From positions 1 through 32,151 of the forward strand of contig CADAAS010000004.1 of the NCBI GenBank assembly GCA_902785885.1: DNA of 32,151 bases, written 5' to 3'. Origin of the DNA: Pseudoselenomonas ruminantium. Lineage in GTDB: Bacteria > Bacillota > Negativicutes > Selenomonadales > Selenomonadaceae. The position numbers and the translations under genes were made by a program. Every line of letters begins with the position of its first letter. Position 1 is the stretch's first letter. This document shows, piece after piece, positions 22,754-29,444 of this stretch. The notes beneath the pieces are model-generated. The model did no database searches, was not told the origin of the DNA, and was given only the letters and a program-made list of their open reading frames with translations.

Positions 22754-25011
22754 TCCACTCTTTCCCTGTCTTCCTGTTCCCGTTCCTCAATCAGACGGCG
22801 GTACGGGCCGTCATGCTGAATCATTTCCCGATGATTGCCCCGTTCCACAATCTTTCCCCGGGACAGGACAATGATTTCATCACAGTCGCGAATCGTGGAC
22901 AGGCGGTGCGCCACAATCAGGCAGGTGCAGCCCCGATGACGGATATTGTCCAGCACCTTTTTCTCCGTAATGGGGTCAAGGGCACTGGTCGCCTCATCCA
23001 GAACGAGAATCGAAGGATTTACGGCCAAAGCCCGGGCAATTTCAAGCCGCTGCCGCTGCCCACCGGAAAAATTCAGGCCGCCCTCCTGTATAGCGGCTTC
23101 ATAACCGCCATTGAGCTTGACGATATCCTCATGGATGCAGGCATCCTTGGCCGCCTCCACGATATCACTCCGGCGGACGGTACGGTCAAAGAGCGCAATG
23201 TTCTCTGCCACCGTACCGCTGATGAGGAAAATATCCTGGTCCACCGCGGCCAGCGAACTGGTAATCACCTTGCGGGGCACATCCCGGCGGGGCATGCCGT
23301 CCAGCAGCACCTCGCCGCTCCATTCCTCGTAAAGCCCCGTGACAATCTTGGCCAGCGTGCTCTTGCCGCTGCCCGATGCGCCCACCACCGCAATCCAGCG
23401 GCCGGGGCTGGCGTGCAAATCGAAATGCTCCAAAAGCGGCCTTTCCAGCGGGCTGTAGCCAAAGCTCACATCCTTCAGCCGCAAGTCCCCCGCCAGGCTG
23501 TCAAAGGGCACCTTTTTCTGTCCCTCCTCTTCAGGGGCCGGAAAATTCAAACGGTCCACCTCATAAGCGCGCACGTCATTCAGACGCTGCATCTGCATTT
23601 CCGTGGTCTGCAGGGTGGACCCCAGGCCCACCAGGGCATTGACCGGCGCCTGAAAGCTGCCCATCAGATGCTGGAATGCCATGAACATACCAGCCGTCAT
23701 CGCGCCTTCCATAATGGAAAAACCGCCCACGGTCATAATGAGCGCCCCATTGATTCCTGCCAACAAGGTAGGCAGGAGCTTTACCGACATCGCCCATAAC
23801 GCCGTTTCCTGCGAGGCCATCAACACCTTGGTCTGATAGCCCGACCACTTGGTAAAGAAATCCGACTCATCCCCGCTGGCCTTGATGGTCTCAATCATGC
23901 GCAGGCCATTCATCGCCACGCCATAAGCCTTGCCGGCATCCTGCTGAATGCGCATATTGAGGTCGGTAAGGTGCCGCCGCATCGCAAAGAACAAAACGAT
24001 TTCCACGGAGCTGAAGGCCACGCCGATAATCGTCAGGGCCACATTATACTGCAACAGCAGCAGGAGATAGAACACCGCCACAAATAAATCCAGCACCGCC
24101 GTAGCCGCCGGCCCGGACAGGGTAACGGCAATGGACTCATTGAAGCCCACGCGGCCGGCCACTTCCGCCGCATAACGCTGATGAAAGAACTGCATCGGCA
24201 GCTTCAGCAAGTGCCAAAAGTAAGCCGAACTGTCTGCCAAAGTCAGCTTGCGCTGCCACTGCGTGAGCACCACAGCCCGCAGCCAGGTCATGATGCCGCT
24301 CAGAATAAAGGACACCGTCATGGCCAGGCAGAAATTCGTCATCCAGTCCAAATGCTTGCGCGTCAGAATATCATCCAAAAAAATCTGGCTCATCACCGGC
24401 CCGGCCAGCCCGGGAATAATCGCACAAAATTCCAAAATAATGATGAAGGTCAGCGCCCAACGGTCCTGCAGGAGTTTCTTGGCCACATCCTTGAAGACGT
24501 TGTAACGATGGCCGGCCTTTTGAAAGTTTGCCCCCGGCGCAATCTGCAGGGACACTCCGGTATAGGAGGTGCGAAATTCCTCCCAGGGCACCGTACGCCG
24601 CCCCATGGCCGGGTCATTGAGATAGGCCTTGCCCTTGGCGATTCCCTCCAGCACCACAAAATGGTTAAACTCCCAATGGATGATCAAGGGAAAGACATTC
24701 TCCTCACCGGCCAGTTCCAAAAGATCCGCCGCCGACCAGCGGTAGCCGTCCGCCTCACAACCGCGGTTGCGGGCTGCCCGGATTACACAGCTGGCCTTGG
24801 AACCATCGCGGTTTACGCCGCATTCGGCCCGCAGCTTTTCGAGCGGAATCCAGAGCCCGTAATGTGCCAGAATCATGCCCAAAGCCGCCGCGCCGCACTC
24901 CGTGGCCTCCATCTGCAGGACCGTAGGGACCTTGACCCGGTATTTGCTCGATAAAAAGGTATTCTTCAATTGCTCGATAACATTCACCCGGTTCACCTGC
25001 CCCTCAGCCAC
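22750..25011 (-). CDS. NHLM-type peptidase-containing ABC exporter (C39 domain)
   Basis: A 753-residue transporter that removes double-glycine leaders and exports the core peptide. The C39 peptidase has its Cys in QMEATECGAAALGMILAHYG (near residue 39), His in IHWEFNHFVVLEG (near 113) and Asp in LNDPAMGRR (near 130), so it should be active. About six membrane helices follow (170-440), then an ATPase with VVGASGSGKST, LNFSGGQRQRLEIARAL and ILVLDEATSALD. Its substrates are probably the double-glycine peptides at 17018-17819. The start may be GTG at 25011 (overlapping the previous gene by 19 bases) or one of two GTG codons at 24996 and 24987; the site is not decisive. Confidence 0.95.
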   Translation of the reverse strand: MAEGQVNRVNVIEQLKNTFLSSKYRVKVPTVLQMEATECGAAALGMILAHYGLWIPLEKLRAECGVNRDGSKASCVIRAARNRGCEADGYRWSAADLLELAGEENVFPLIIHWEFNHFVVLEGIAKGKAYLNDPAMGRRTVPWEEFRTSYTGVSLQIAPGANFQKAGHRYNVFKDVAKKLLQDRWALTFIIILEFCAIIPGLAGPVMSQIFLDDILTRKHLDWMTNFCLAMTVSFILSGIMTWLRAVVLTQWQRKLTLADSSAYFWHLLKLPMQFFHQRYAAEVAGRVGFNESIAVTLSGPAATAVLDLFVAVFYLLLLLQYNVALTIIGVAFSSVEIVLFFAMRRHLTDLNMRIQQDAGKAYGVAMNGLRMIETIKASGDESDFFTKWSGYQTKVLMASQETALWAMSVKLLPTLLAGINGALIMTVGGFSIMEGAMTAGMFMAFQHLMGSFQAPVNALVGLGSTLQTTEMQMQRLNDVRAYEVDRLNFPAPEEEGQKKVPFDSLAGDLRLKDVSFGYSPLERPLLEHFDLHASPGRWIAVVGASGSGKSTLAKIVTGLYEEWSGEVLLDGMPRRDVPRKVITSSLAAVDQDIFLISGTVAENIALFDRTVRRSDIVEAAKDACIHEDIVKLNGGYEAAIQEGGLNFSGGQRQRLEIARALAVNPSILVLDEATSALDPITEKKVLDNIRHRGCTCLIVAHRLSTIRDCDEIIVLSRGKIVERGNHREMIQHDGPYRRLIEEREQEDRERVE

Positions 25012-25991
25012 TGGCTCAACTTATAGAAGACCTTTTCGATGGGCGGGCGCCGCTCAATGATGATGGAGCCGGTGACAAAGCTGCCGGCCGTAATCGGCTT
25101 GTGCTCCCCGACACTGGATGTCCAGAGATAGCCGGACTCCGACCCCGGGTCACGCACCAAATCAAAATTCACTTCCATCACCGAACTTTGCTGTGTGGAT
25201 ATAATCCACTGGGCCAGCTGTTCATTGCCCAAGTTCTTGTGCATGGTCTGCGGCGTTACGGGATACTGCGACACGGAACGCACCGTGCCCAGAAGGCTGC
25301 CCGACTGGGAAACATCCACGCCGTTTGGTGCCAGCTGGATGGTCTGCCCCTTCTCCACCCGCTTGCCCTTGTCCACGGGGATGTAAAGCACGCCTTTCAG
25401 ATGGCCGCGGCCACCGTCATTGCGCAGCGTGAGAATGGGCATGCCGCTGGTGACCATGCTGCCTTCCTGCACCATGATCTCGTCCACGGTCCCCTCATAA
25501 GGTGAATAAATGTACTCCATGGCCTCCTGCTGATAGCGGCGGGAGTCAAATTCATGGACACGGCTGGCCGCCTCGCGGGAACTTGAGGCCAGCCGCGGGC
25601 CAAACCTGGCCATGCGGGTAGCTGCTTCCTCCTGTACCATCGTCACATGCGCGATAAGTTCCCCTTTCTTGACGACATCGCCGGGATGGACATAGATTTC
25701 ATCCATATTTCCGCCCGCCTGCGCATAGACCTTGGACAGGCCCGAAGAATCCATAATGAGCCCCATGCCGTCAGCCTTGACCGTAAACGAGCCAAAGATG
25801 GACCAGATGACCACGGCCAGCATCATGACCGCCACCGAGATAAGGCCCATCCAGCCAATCGGCGTGGTGATGCTCATGGTCATATCCAGTTTTTCCGGCG
25901 AACGCATCTTGTCCAACGCTTCCTTGCTGAATATCTCATTGCCCTTTTGGTTCCAGCGTGCTGCGCCAGCAGGTTTCTTGTCCTCACCCAT
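24993..25991 (-). CDS. HlyD-like periplasmic adaptor of the NHLM exporter
   Basis: A 332-residue membrane fusion protein. About 55 cytoplasmic residues (including KMRSPEKLDMTMSITTPIGW) precede one membrane helix (ISVAVMMLAVVIWSIFGSF) and a periplasmic part with two lipoyl half-motifs (GNMDEIYVHPGDVVKKGELI and GTVDEIMVQEGSMVTSGMPI) separated by a short helical hairpin. It should link the inner-membrane transporters to the outer-membrane channel. Length and order match the HlyD member of NHLM systems. Its ATG overlaps the preceding stop codon by one base (TGATG). Confidence 0.9.
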   Translation of the reverse strand: MGEDKKPAGAARWNQKGNEIFSKEALDKMRSPEKLDMTMSITTPIGWMGLISVAVMMLAVVIWSIFGSFTVKADGMGLIMDSSGLSKVYAQAGGNMDEIYVHPGDVVKKGELIAHVTMVQEEAATRMARFGPRLASSSREAASRVHEFDSRRYQQEAMEYIYSPYEGTVDEIMVQEGSMVTSGMPILTLRNDGGRGHLKGVLYIPVDKGKRVEKGQTIQLAPNGVDVSQSGSLLGTVRSVSQYPVTPQTMHKNLGNEQLAQWIISTQQSSVMEVNFDLVRDPGSESGYLWTSSVGEHKPITAGSFVTGSIIIERRPPIEKVFYKLSQWLRGR

Positions 25992-27157
25992 CAGTTCTCA
26001 CCCTCTACCTCTGCATCCACTTTCATGCCATCCTCAAGGCCATCCAGATTGCCCACAATGACCGTATCGCCTTCCACCAGGCCATCATAAATCTCGATGT
26101 ACTTTTTATCATCGGCTCCGGCTTTCACCGTCCGCAGATGGATAATGCCCTCTGCATCCAACACAAACACCTTGTCATGTGCCTTGTCAATCATCGCCGC
26201 CAACGGCACGGTCAGCGCCTCATAAGACTGCCCCGTCCGCATGGTCACACCGGTATAAAGCATCGGTTCCAGCAGCCGGGCGCGGTTATCCACTGCCCAG
26301 ACCGTCCGCCGGATATCCGCCGGCTCCGACAAATCGGGCACAATCTCGCGGAGGACAGCCTTTATCTCCATGCCGCGTTCCTTATTGCCCACGCCATAAT
26401 CCGTATCATAAGCCTTGCCCGAAAGTTTCCGTTCCGCAAAGGCCAGATAAATGGCCTGTCCCAACTGTAAATGACGGGCATCCCTATCCGACAGGTTCAG
26501 CGAAAACGTCAGCTGCGAAAAATCCCCGACCAACGCAATCGGCGTGCCCGCCTGCACCTGTGCACCGGCCTGCTGATAGATGAGCAGGACTTCCCCATCC
26601 AGCGGCGCCTTCACCGAGAGCCAGCCCTGCTGAACCAGATACTGGTCGCGCTGCGCCTGCGCCTCCCGCAAAGCCCCCTGCGCTGCCATATACTGTGCCT
26701 CAGCTTCCTCATATTTCTCCTGCGAAGTAGCCCGGCGCGCCTTCAGTCGCCCCTGACGCTGATAGCTGTTGCGCGCCTGCGTCATCATGGCCTCAGCCCG
26801 GCTGATGGAACTTTCCGCCTGCTGAATTTTGAGCGGAATGCTCTCATTGACCATCTCCACCAGGTTCTGCCCCTTGGAAACCTTCTCATTCTTCTCCACC
26901 TGCCAGTTTAAGATACGGCCATCCGTGAGCGCCACAGCATCCGTCATATTATCACTGACAAACCGCACCGCATCCAGCGAAATCGTCGGCGCAAACTCCC
27001 GCCGCGCAGCCTTGGCCGCCGTCACCTCCACACGCCGGTTATCCATCCGATTGGCAATCTGATTCTCATCGCTGTAATTCAGCCACGCCCCCCAAGCCAC
27101 AATAGCCAGTGCCATAAAAATAATCAGCACCATCGCCACGCCATAAATCTTCTTCAT
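25991..27157 (-). CDS. RND/MFP-type periplasmic adaptor, first gene of the export operon
   Basis: A 388-residue membrane fusion protein with an N-terminal membrane anchor (VAMVLIIFMALAIVAWGAWL), a lipoyl half-motif (GRILNWQVEKNEKVSKGQNL), a coiled hairpin rich in Ala, Gln and Glu (about 125-180), the second half-motif (LSVKAPLDGEVLLIYQQAGA) and a C-terminal beta-barrel. It differs from the neighbouring HlyD-type adaptor, so the system has two adaptors. It may form the channel-facing part or serve a different transporter. ATG at 27157 with AGGACGGAG closely upstream. Confidence 0.88.
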   Translation of the reverse strand: MKKIYGVAMVLIIFMALAIVAWGAWLNYSDENQIANRMDNRRVEVTAAKAARREFAPTISLDAVRFVSDNMTDAVALTDGRILNWQVEKNEKVSKGQNLVEMVNESIPLKIQQAESSISRAEAMMTQARNSYQRQGRLKARRATSQEKYEEAEAQYMAAQGALREAQAQRDQYLVQQGWLSVKAPLDGEVLLIYQQAGAQVQAGTPIALVGDFSQLTFSLNLSDRDARHLQLGQAIYLAFAERKLSGKAYDTDYGVGNKERGMEIKAVLREIVPDLSEPADIRRTVWAVDNRARLLEPMLYTGVTMRTGQSYEALTVPLAAMIDKAHDKVFVLDAEGIIHLRTVKAGADDKKYIEIYDGLVEGDTVIVGNLDGLEDGMKVDAEVEGEN

Positions 27158-27305
27158 GCTCCGTCCTGCCCCTTCTCTATCGTCAAACCATATGATTGTA
27201 TACTACACATTTTATTTATTCGCCACAAAATGCCTGAATCCTACCCAAAAATCCGACAAATCCAAAAACAGCCGTCGAACATCTTCACTCCCCACTATAT
27301 ATACA
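27158..27305. other. Upstream region of the export operon
   Basis: A 150-base AT-rich gap. On the minus strand TTGTGG, 17 bases and TAGTAT (around 27196-27225) form a weak promoter candidate. The TAACAC/GGATATAAAG motif of the peptide genes is absent, so the export operon is probably not driven by its own sigma factor from here. Confidence 0.4.
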
Positions 27306-27395
27306 GTAAGCCCGAAGGCTGATGGTGCTTTTCCACAGCTTTTGACAAGCTTGTCTATGGCGAAGGAAAAGTATTATCAGCCTTCGGGCGTCTTA
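27306..27395 (+). repeat. Palindromic repeat R8 (loop type A)
   Basis: Perfect 13-bp arms CCCGAAGGCTGAT (27311-27323) and ATCAGCCTTCGGG (27376-27388), inner CTTTTCC/GGAAAAG. The apical stem loop reads GACAAGCTTGTC, one base different from the usual GACAAGCCTGTC. Confidence 0.88.
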
Positions 27396-27429
27396 TCTTA
27401 TGGATGTTGTCAAGAATCATAAATTACGC

Positions 27430-27519
27430 AGTAAGCCCGCGGGGCTGGTGATGTTTTCCGCAGCTTTTGACAAGCCTGTCTATGGCGTAGGAAAACATTA
27501 CCAGCCCCGCGGGCGTCCT
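27430..27519 (+). repeat. Palindromic repeat R9 (loop type A)
   Basis: Perfect 13-bp arms CCCGCGGGGCTGG (from 27436) and CCAGCCCCGCGGG (to 27513), inner GTTTTCC/GGAAAAC, standard loop. Confidence 0.88.
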
Positions 27520-27550
27520 TATCGCCTGTGAACCCAATCACTAAGAAAAC

Positions 27551-27593
27551 AGCCCGAAAGCTGATGGTGCTTTTCCGTCGCGTTTGACAAGCC
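27551..27593 (+). repeat. Truncated palindromic repeat R10
   Basis: The left half only: CCCGAAAGCTGAT, CTTTTCC and TTTGACAAGCC, then an abrupt join at 27593 to the promoter of the small-RNA cassette. The right half is missing, suggesting insertion of the cassette or a deletion at the apical loop. Confidence 0.7.
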
Positions 27594-27609
27594 GAGCAGT
27601 GGCTTTTCC

Positions 27610-27637
27610 TTGACTTTTTCCGATAAACTGATATAAT
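27610..27637 (+). promoter_or_regulatory. Promoter of small RNA copy 2
   Basis: TTGACT (27610-27615), 16 bases, TATAAT (27632-27637). The RNA would begin near 27645, just before AGGACGAAC. Confidence 0.75.
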
Positions 27638-27644
27638 CAGAATA

Positions 27645-27792
27645 TAAAAAAGGACGAACCACAATGATGGTCGCCCAACACCTTCCGCTTTAGAGATTTG
27701 AGTGGTTAATACCAAACAAATGACCTATCAGACGGCTATCTGATGGTCAACAAAATTCATGATTAAGTCGCCCCGGCTAGGGCGGCTTTTTT
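27645..27792 (+). ncRNA. Candidate structured small RNA, copy 2
   Basis: Second copy of the RNA at 196-338, about 148 bases from promoter to terminator. The blocks AGGACGAACCACAATGATGG, GGTTAATACC and CAGACGGCTATCTG are conserved, while connecting bases and the terminator stem vary in a structure-preserving way. It runs toward an Fst-like ORF on the minus strand (27834-27956), so a toxin mRNA reading on would overlap its 3' end, as in txpA/ratA. An antisense antitoxin role is inferred. Confidence 0.6.
27767..27792 (+). terminator. Rho-independent terminator of small RNA copy 2
   Basis: Stem GTCGCCC (27767-27773) / GGGCGGC (27780-27786) with one T-G pair, followed by TTTTTT. It replaces the AGCCACCT/AGGTGGCT stem of copy 1 with a different paired stem. 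Confidence 0.8.
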
Positions 27793-27833
27793 CATGCTTG
27801 CTACGAATTCTGATCTAGTATTAACCGAAAAAA

Positions 27834-27956
27834 CTATCCAAGAAGCTTAGCCTTTAGCCAAGCATATAAATCTTTGCCGAATTCCGACCAAAAGCCGGAA
27901 AGGATAGGCACCAGAACAAAGGTTCCAATAGCGTACAGCAAAAGCTGATATTCCAC
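27834..27956 (-). CDS. Fst-like hydrophobic peptide (40 aa), candidate type I toxin
   Basis: A 40-codon ORF whose product starts MEYQLLLYAIGTFVLVPILS and continues GFWSEFGKDLYAWLKAKLLG. One membrane helix, a P-x-x-x-G motif and a charged tail with Trp-Leu fit the Fst/Lpt pattern of type I toxins. The paralogous frame at 348-494 differs at 8 of 30 shared codons, 5 silently and 3 conservatively, evidence that the peptide was under selection. The start is uncertain: GTG at 27956 is the first candidate in frame, with no clear ribosome-binding site, which is also common in repressed toxins. A strong promoter (28091-28119) lies about 130 bases upstream. Confidence 0.55.
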   Translation of the reverse strand: MEYQLLLYAIGTFVLVPILSGFWSEFGKDLYAWLKAKLLG

Positions 27957-28030
27957 GGTATAATAAAGGGCAATTACACATCACCCTTTGGAGCTTTGAT
28001 AAAGTGTCGGGAAGCTCGACTAGACTTACT

Positions 28031-28083
28031 TCGACCATCATTGTAAATCATCAATGTGAATACGGAAAATCCGCGTTCGTCCT
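28031..28083 (-). repeat. Inverted partial copy of the small-RNA 5' sequence
   Basis: On the minus strand AGGACGAAC (28083-28075) and ACAATGATGGTCG (28044-28032) repeat the first 23 bases of the convergent small RNA, but with about 30 extra bases between them. The toxin mRNA leader would therefore share its 5' sequence with the opposing small RNA. Confidence 0.6.
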
Positions 28084-28090
28084 CTTGCTG

Positions 28091-28119
28091 AGTATATCAT
28101 AATCATGTATTATCGTCAA
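28091..28119 (-). promoter_or_regulatory. Promoter of the Fst-like peptide mRNA
   Basis: Read on the minus strand: TTGACG (28119-28114), 17 bases, TATACT (28096-28091). Transcription would start near 28084. Confidence 0.7.
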
Positions 28120-28142
28120 AACCATTTGACTGTAAGCAACAT

Positions 28143-28231
28143 CTAAGCCCGCGGGGCTGGTGATGTTTTCCGCAGCTTTTGACCAGCCTGTCTATGGCGA
28201 AGGAAAATATTGCCAGCCCCGCGGGCGTCCT
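28143..28231 (+). repeat. Palindromic repeat R11 (loop type A)
   Basis: Perfect arms CCCGCGGGGCTGG (from 28148) and CCAGCCCCGCGGG (to 28225). One base of the apical stem is changed (GACC instead of GACA). Confidence 0.87.
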
Positions 28232-28259
28232 TATCATCTGCGAACCCAATCGCTACGAA

Positions 28260-28348
28260 AACAGCCCGAAAGCTGATGGTGCTTTTCCGTAGCTTTTGAC
28301 AAGCCTGTCTATGGCGAAGGAAAAGTACTATCAGCTTTCGGGCGTCCT
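28260..28348 (+). repeat. Palindromic repeat R12 (loop type A)
   Basis: Perfect arms CCCGAAAGCTGAT (from 28265) and ATCAGCTTTCGGG (to 28342), inner CTTTTCC/GGAAAAG. Compared with R8, a G-C pair of the arm has become A-T on both sides. Confidence 0.88.
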
Positions 28349-28373
28349 CCCATATGGCACCATCACATACAAA

Positions 28374-28462
28374 AGCAGCCCGGTGACGGATGATGCTTTC
28401 CCGTCGCGTTTGACAAGCCTGTCTAAGCAAAGGGAAAGTATTATCCGTCACCGGGCGTCTTA
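28374..28462 (+). repeat. Palindromic repeat R13 (loop type B)
   Basis: Perfect arms CCCGGTGACGGAT (from 28379) and ATCCGTCACCGGG (to 28455), inner CTTTCCC/GGGAAAG. Confidence 0.88.
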
Positions 28463-28486
28463 CCATATGGCCATCATCAATACGAA

Positions 28487-28574
28487 AGCAGCCCGGTGAC
28501 GGATGATGCTTTCCCGCCGCGTTTGACAAGCCTGTCTAAGCAGAGGGAAAGTTTCATCCGTCACCGGGCGTCTT
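28487..28574 (+). repeat. Palindromic repeat R14 (loop type B)
   Basis: Same arms as R13 (28492 to 28568); the two copies share their flank AAAGCAGCCCGGTGACGGAT and look like a recent tandem duplication. It ends 20 bases before the ftsQ stop codon. Confidence 0.88.
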
Positions 28575-28593
28575 CCCACCTCGATGCAAGCCC

Positions 28594-29400
28594 TTATTGA
28601 GCCCCTTTATTCACCTGTATCTCCGCATCCGTCAGCTGTTCCTTCAGCCGGATAAACGGTGCCGTATAACTAAAGTCCACATACTCAATCTGATGCCGGG
28701 CATGCGGCAAGCTCAGCAGAAAATCACGCGTGAGCTTGGCCTTTTCCTCCCAGCGGTCAAAATTTCCCAGGCGAATCTGCACCGCCTGGTTGGTATAGGC
28801 CATGACCGCATTGGGATTCGTGACATTGACCTCGGACAGGCTGTTCAGCGAATCCGCATCCAGCAGGGACAAAAACTCCAAAATCTTGCCCACATTCGGG
28901 TCCTTGTTGTCATCCCCGATGTACATATCATGCATCTTGACCCCGGCAATCAAGGGAATCGGCATCTTGCGCAAGGACTTATAGCTGCCAATGACCTTTC
29001 CCTGCCGGTCCAGGTCCAGATAACCATAATCACAGGCAACGGTTGCCACCGGCAGCCGCTCCTTGAGCTCGATTTCCAATGTATCGGGCACCCGCCGCCG
29101 CACGACCGCACTTTCAATCCGCAAATCCTTCATAAGGTTCTGCGTCACTTCGTCGGTTTCGAGCTGAAACAATGGTTCGCCCTTATGCAGCCGCCCGCTC
29201 GTGAGGATATCCTCCTCATCCAGATAGGCATTGCCATGCAGGACCACCCGCTGCAGGGTAAAAAGAGGCGAGTACACGATAATGGACATCACCCCGCCGC
29301 AAATCGCCAGGAAAGCCAGCCCCTTCAGCAGGCGGCGGGGACTGCGGCGGCGCCTTCTTGGCGGAACCTGTATGTCTTCCGGTATTTCTCGTTCATCCAT
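28594..29400 (-). CDS. ftsQ: Cell division protein FtsQ/DivIB
   Basis: A 268-residue divisome protein with a basic cytoplasmic tail (PPRRRRRSPRRLLKG), one membrane helix (LAFLAICGGVMSIIVYS, about residues 32-50), a POTRA domain (LQRVVLHGNAYLDEEDI) and the FtsQ region with LEIELKERLPVATV. It links early and late division proteins in the periplasm. I choose ATG at 29400, after AAGGAGG and AAGG; an ATG at 29424 would start directly on its own Shine-Dalgarno. It follows ddl by 44 bases. ftsA does not follow it. Confidence 0.93.
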   Translation of the reverse strand: MDEREIPEDIQVPPRRRRRSPRRLLKGLAFLAICGGVMSIIVYSPLFTLQRVVLHGNAYLDEEDILTSGRLHKGEPLFQLETDEVTQNLMKDLRIESAVVRRRVPDTLEIELKERLPVATVACDYGYLDLDRQGKVIGSYKSLRKMPIPLIAGVKMHDMYIGDDNKDPNVGKILEFLSLLDADSLNSLSEVNVTNPNAVMAYTNQAVQIRLGNFDRWEEKAKLTRDFLLSLPHARHQIEYVDFSYTAPFIRLKEQLTDAEIQVNKGAQ

Positions 29401-29444
29401 TTCGCTGCCTTGCCTCCTTTCCATCTCCTGCCACTAAAGCCAGT

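Noticed and set aside
27847-28041. A 64-codon minus-strand frame in the toxin cassette
   Set aside because: It is in a different frame from the conserved Fst-like block and the equivalent frame is not preserved in the other copy.
27410-28529. Minus-strand frames of 101 and 128 codons with repeated RQACQ-like words
   Set aside because: They are translations of the palindromic repeats; the repeated words come from the conserved loop.
27306-28574. CRISPR array
   Set aside because: Repeats are long hairpins with variable arms and irregular gaps, with no uniform spacers and no cas genes.
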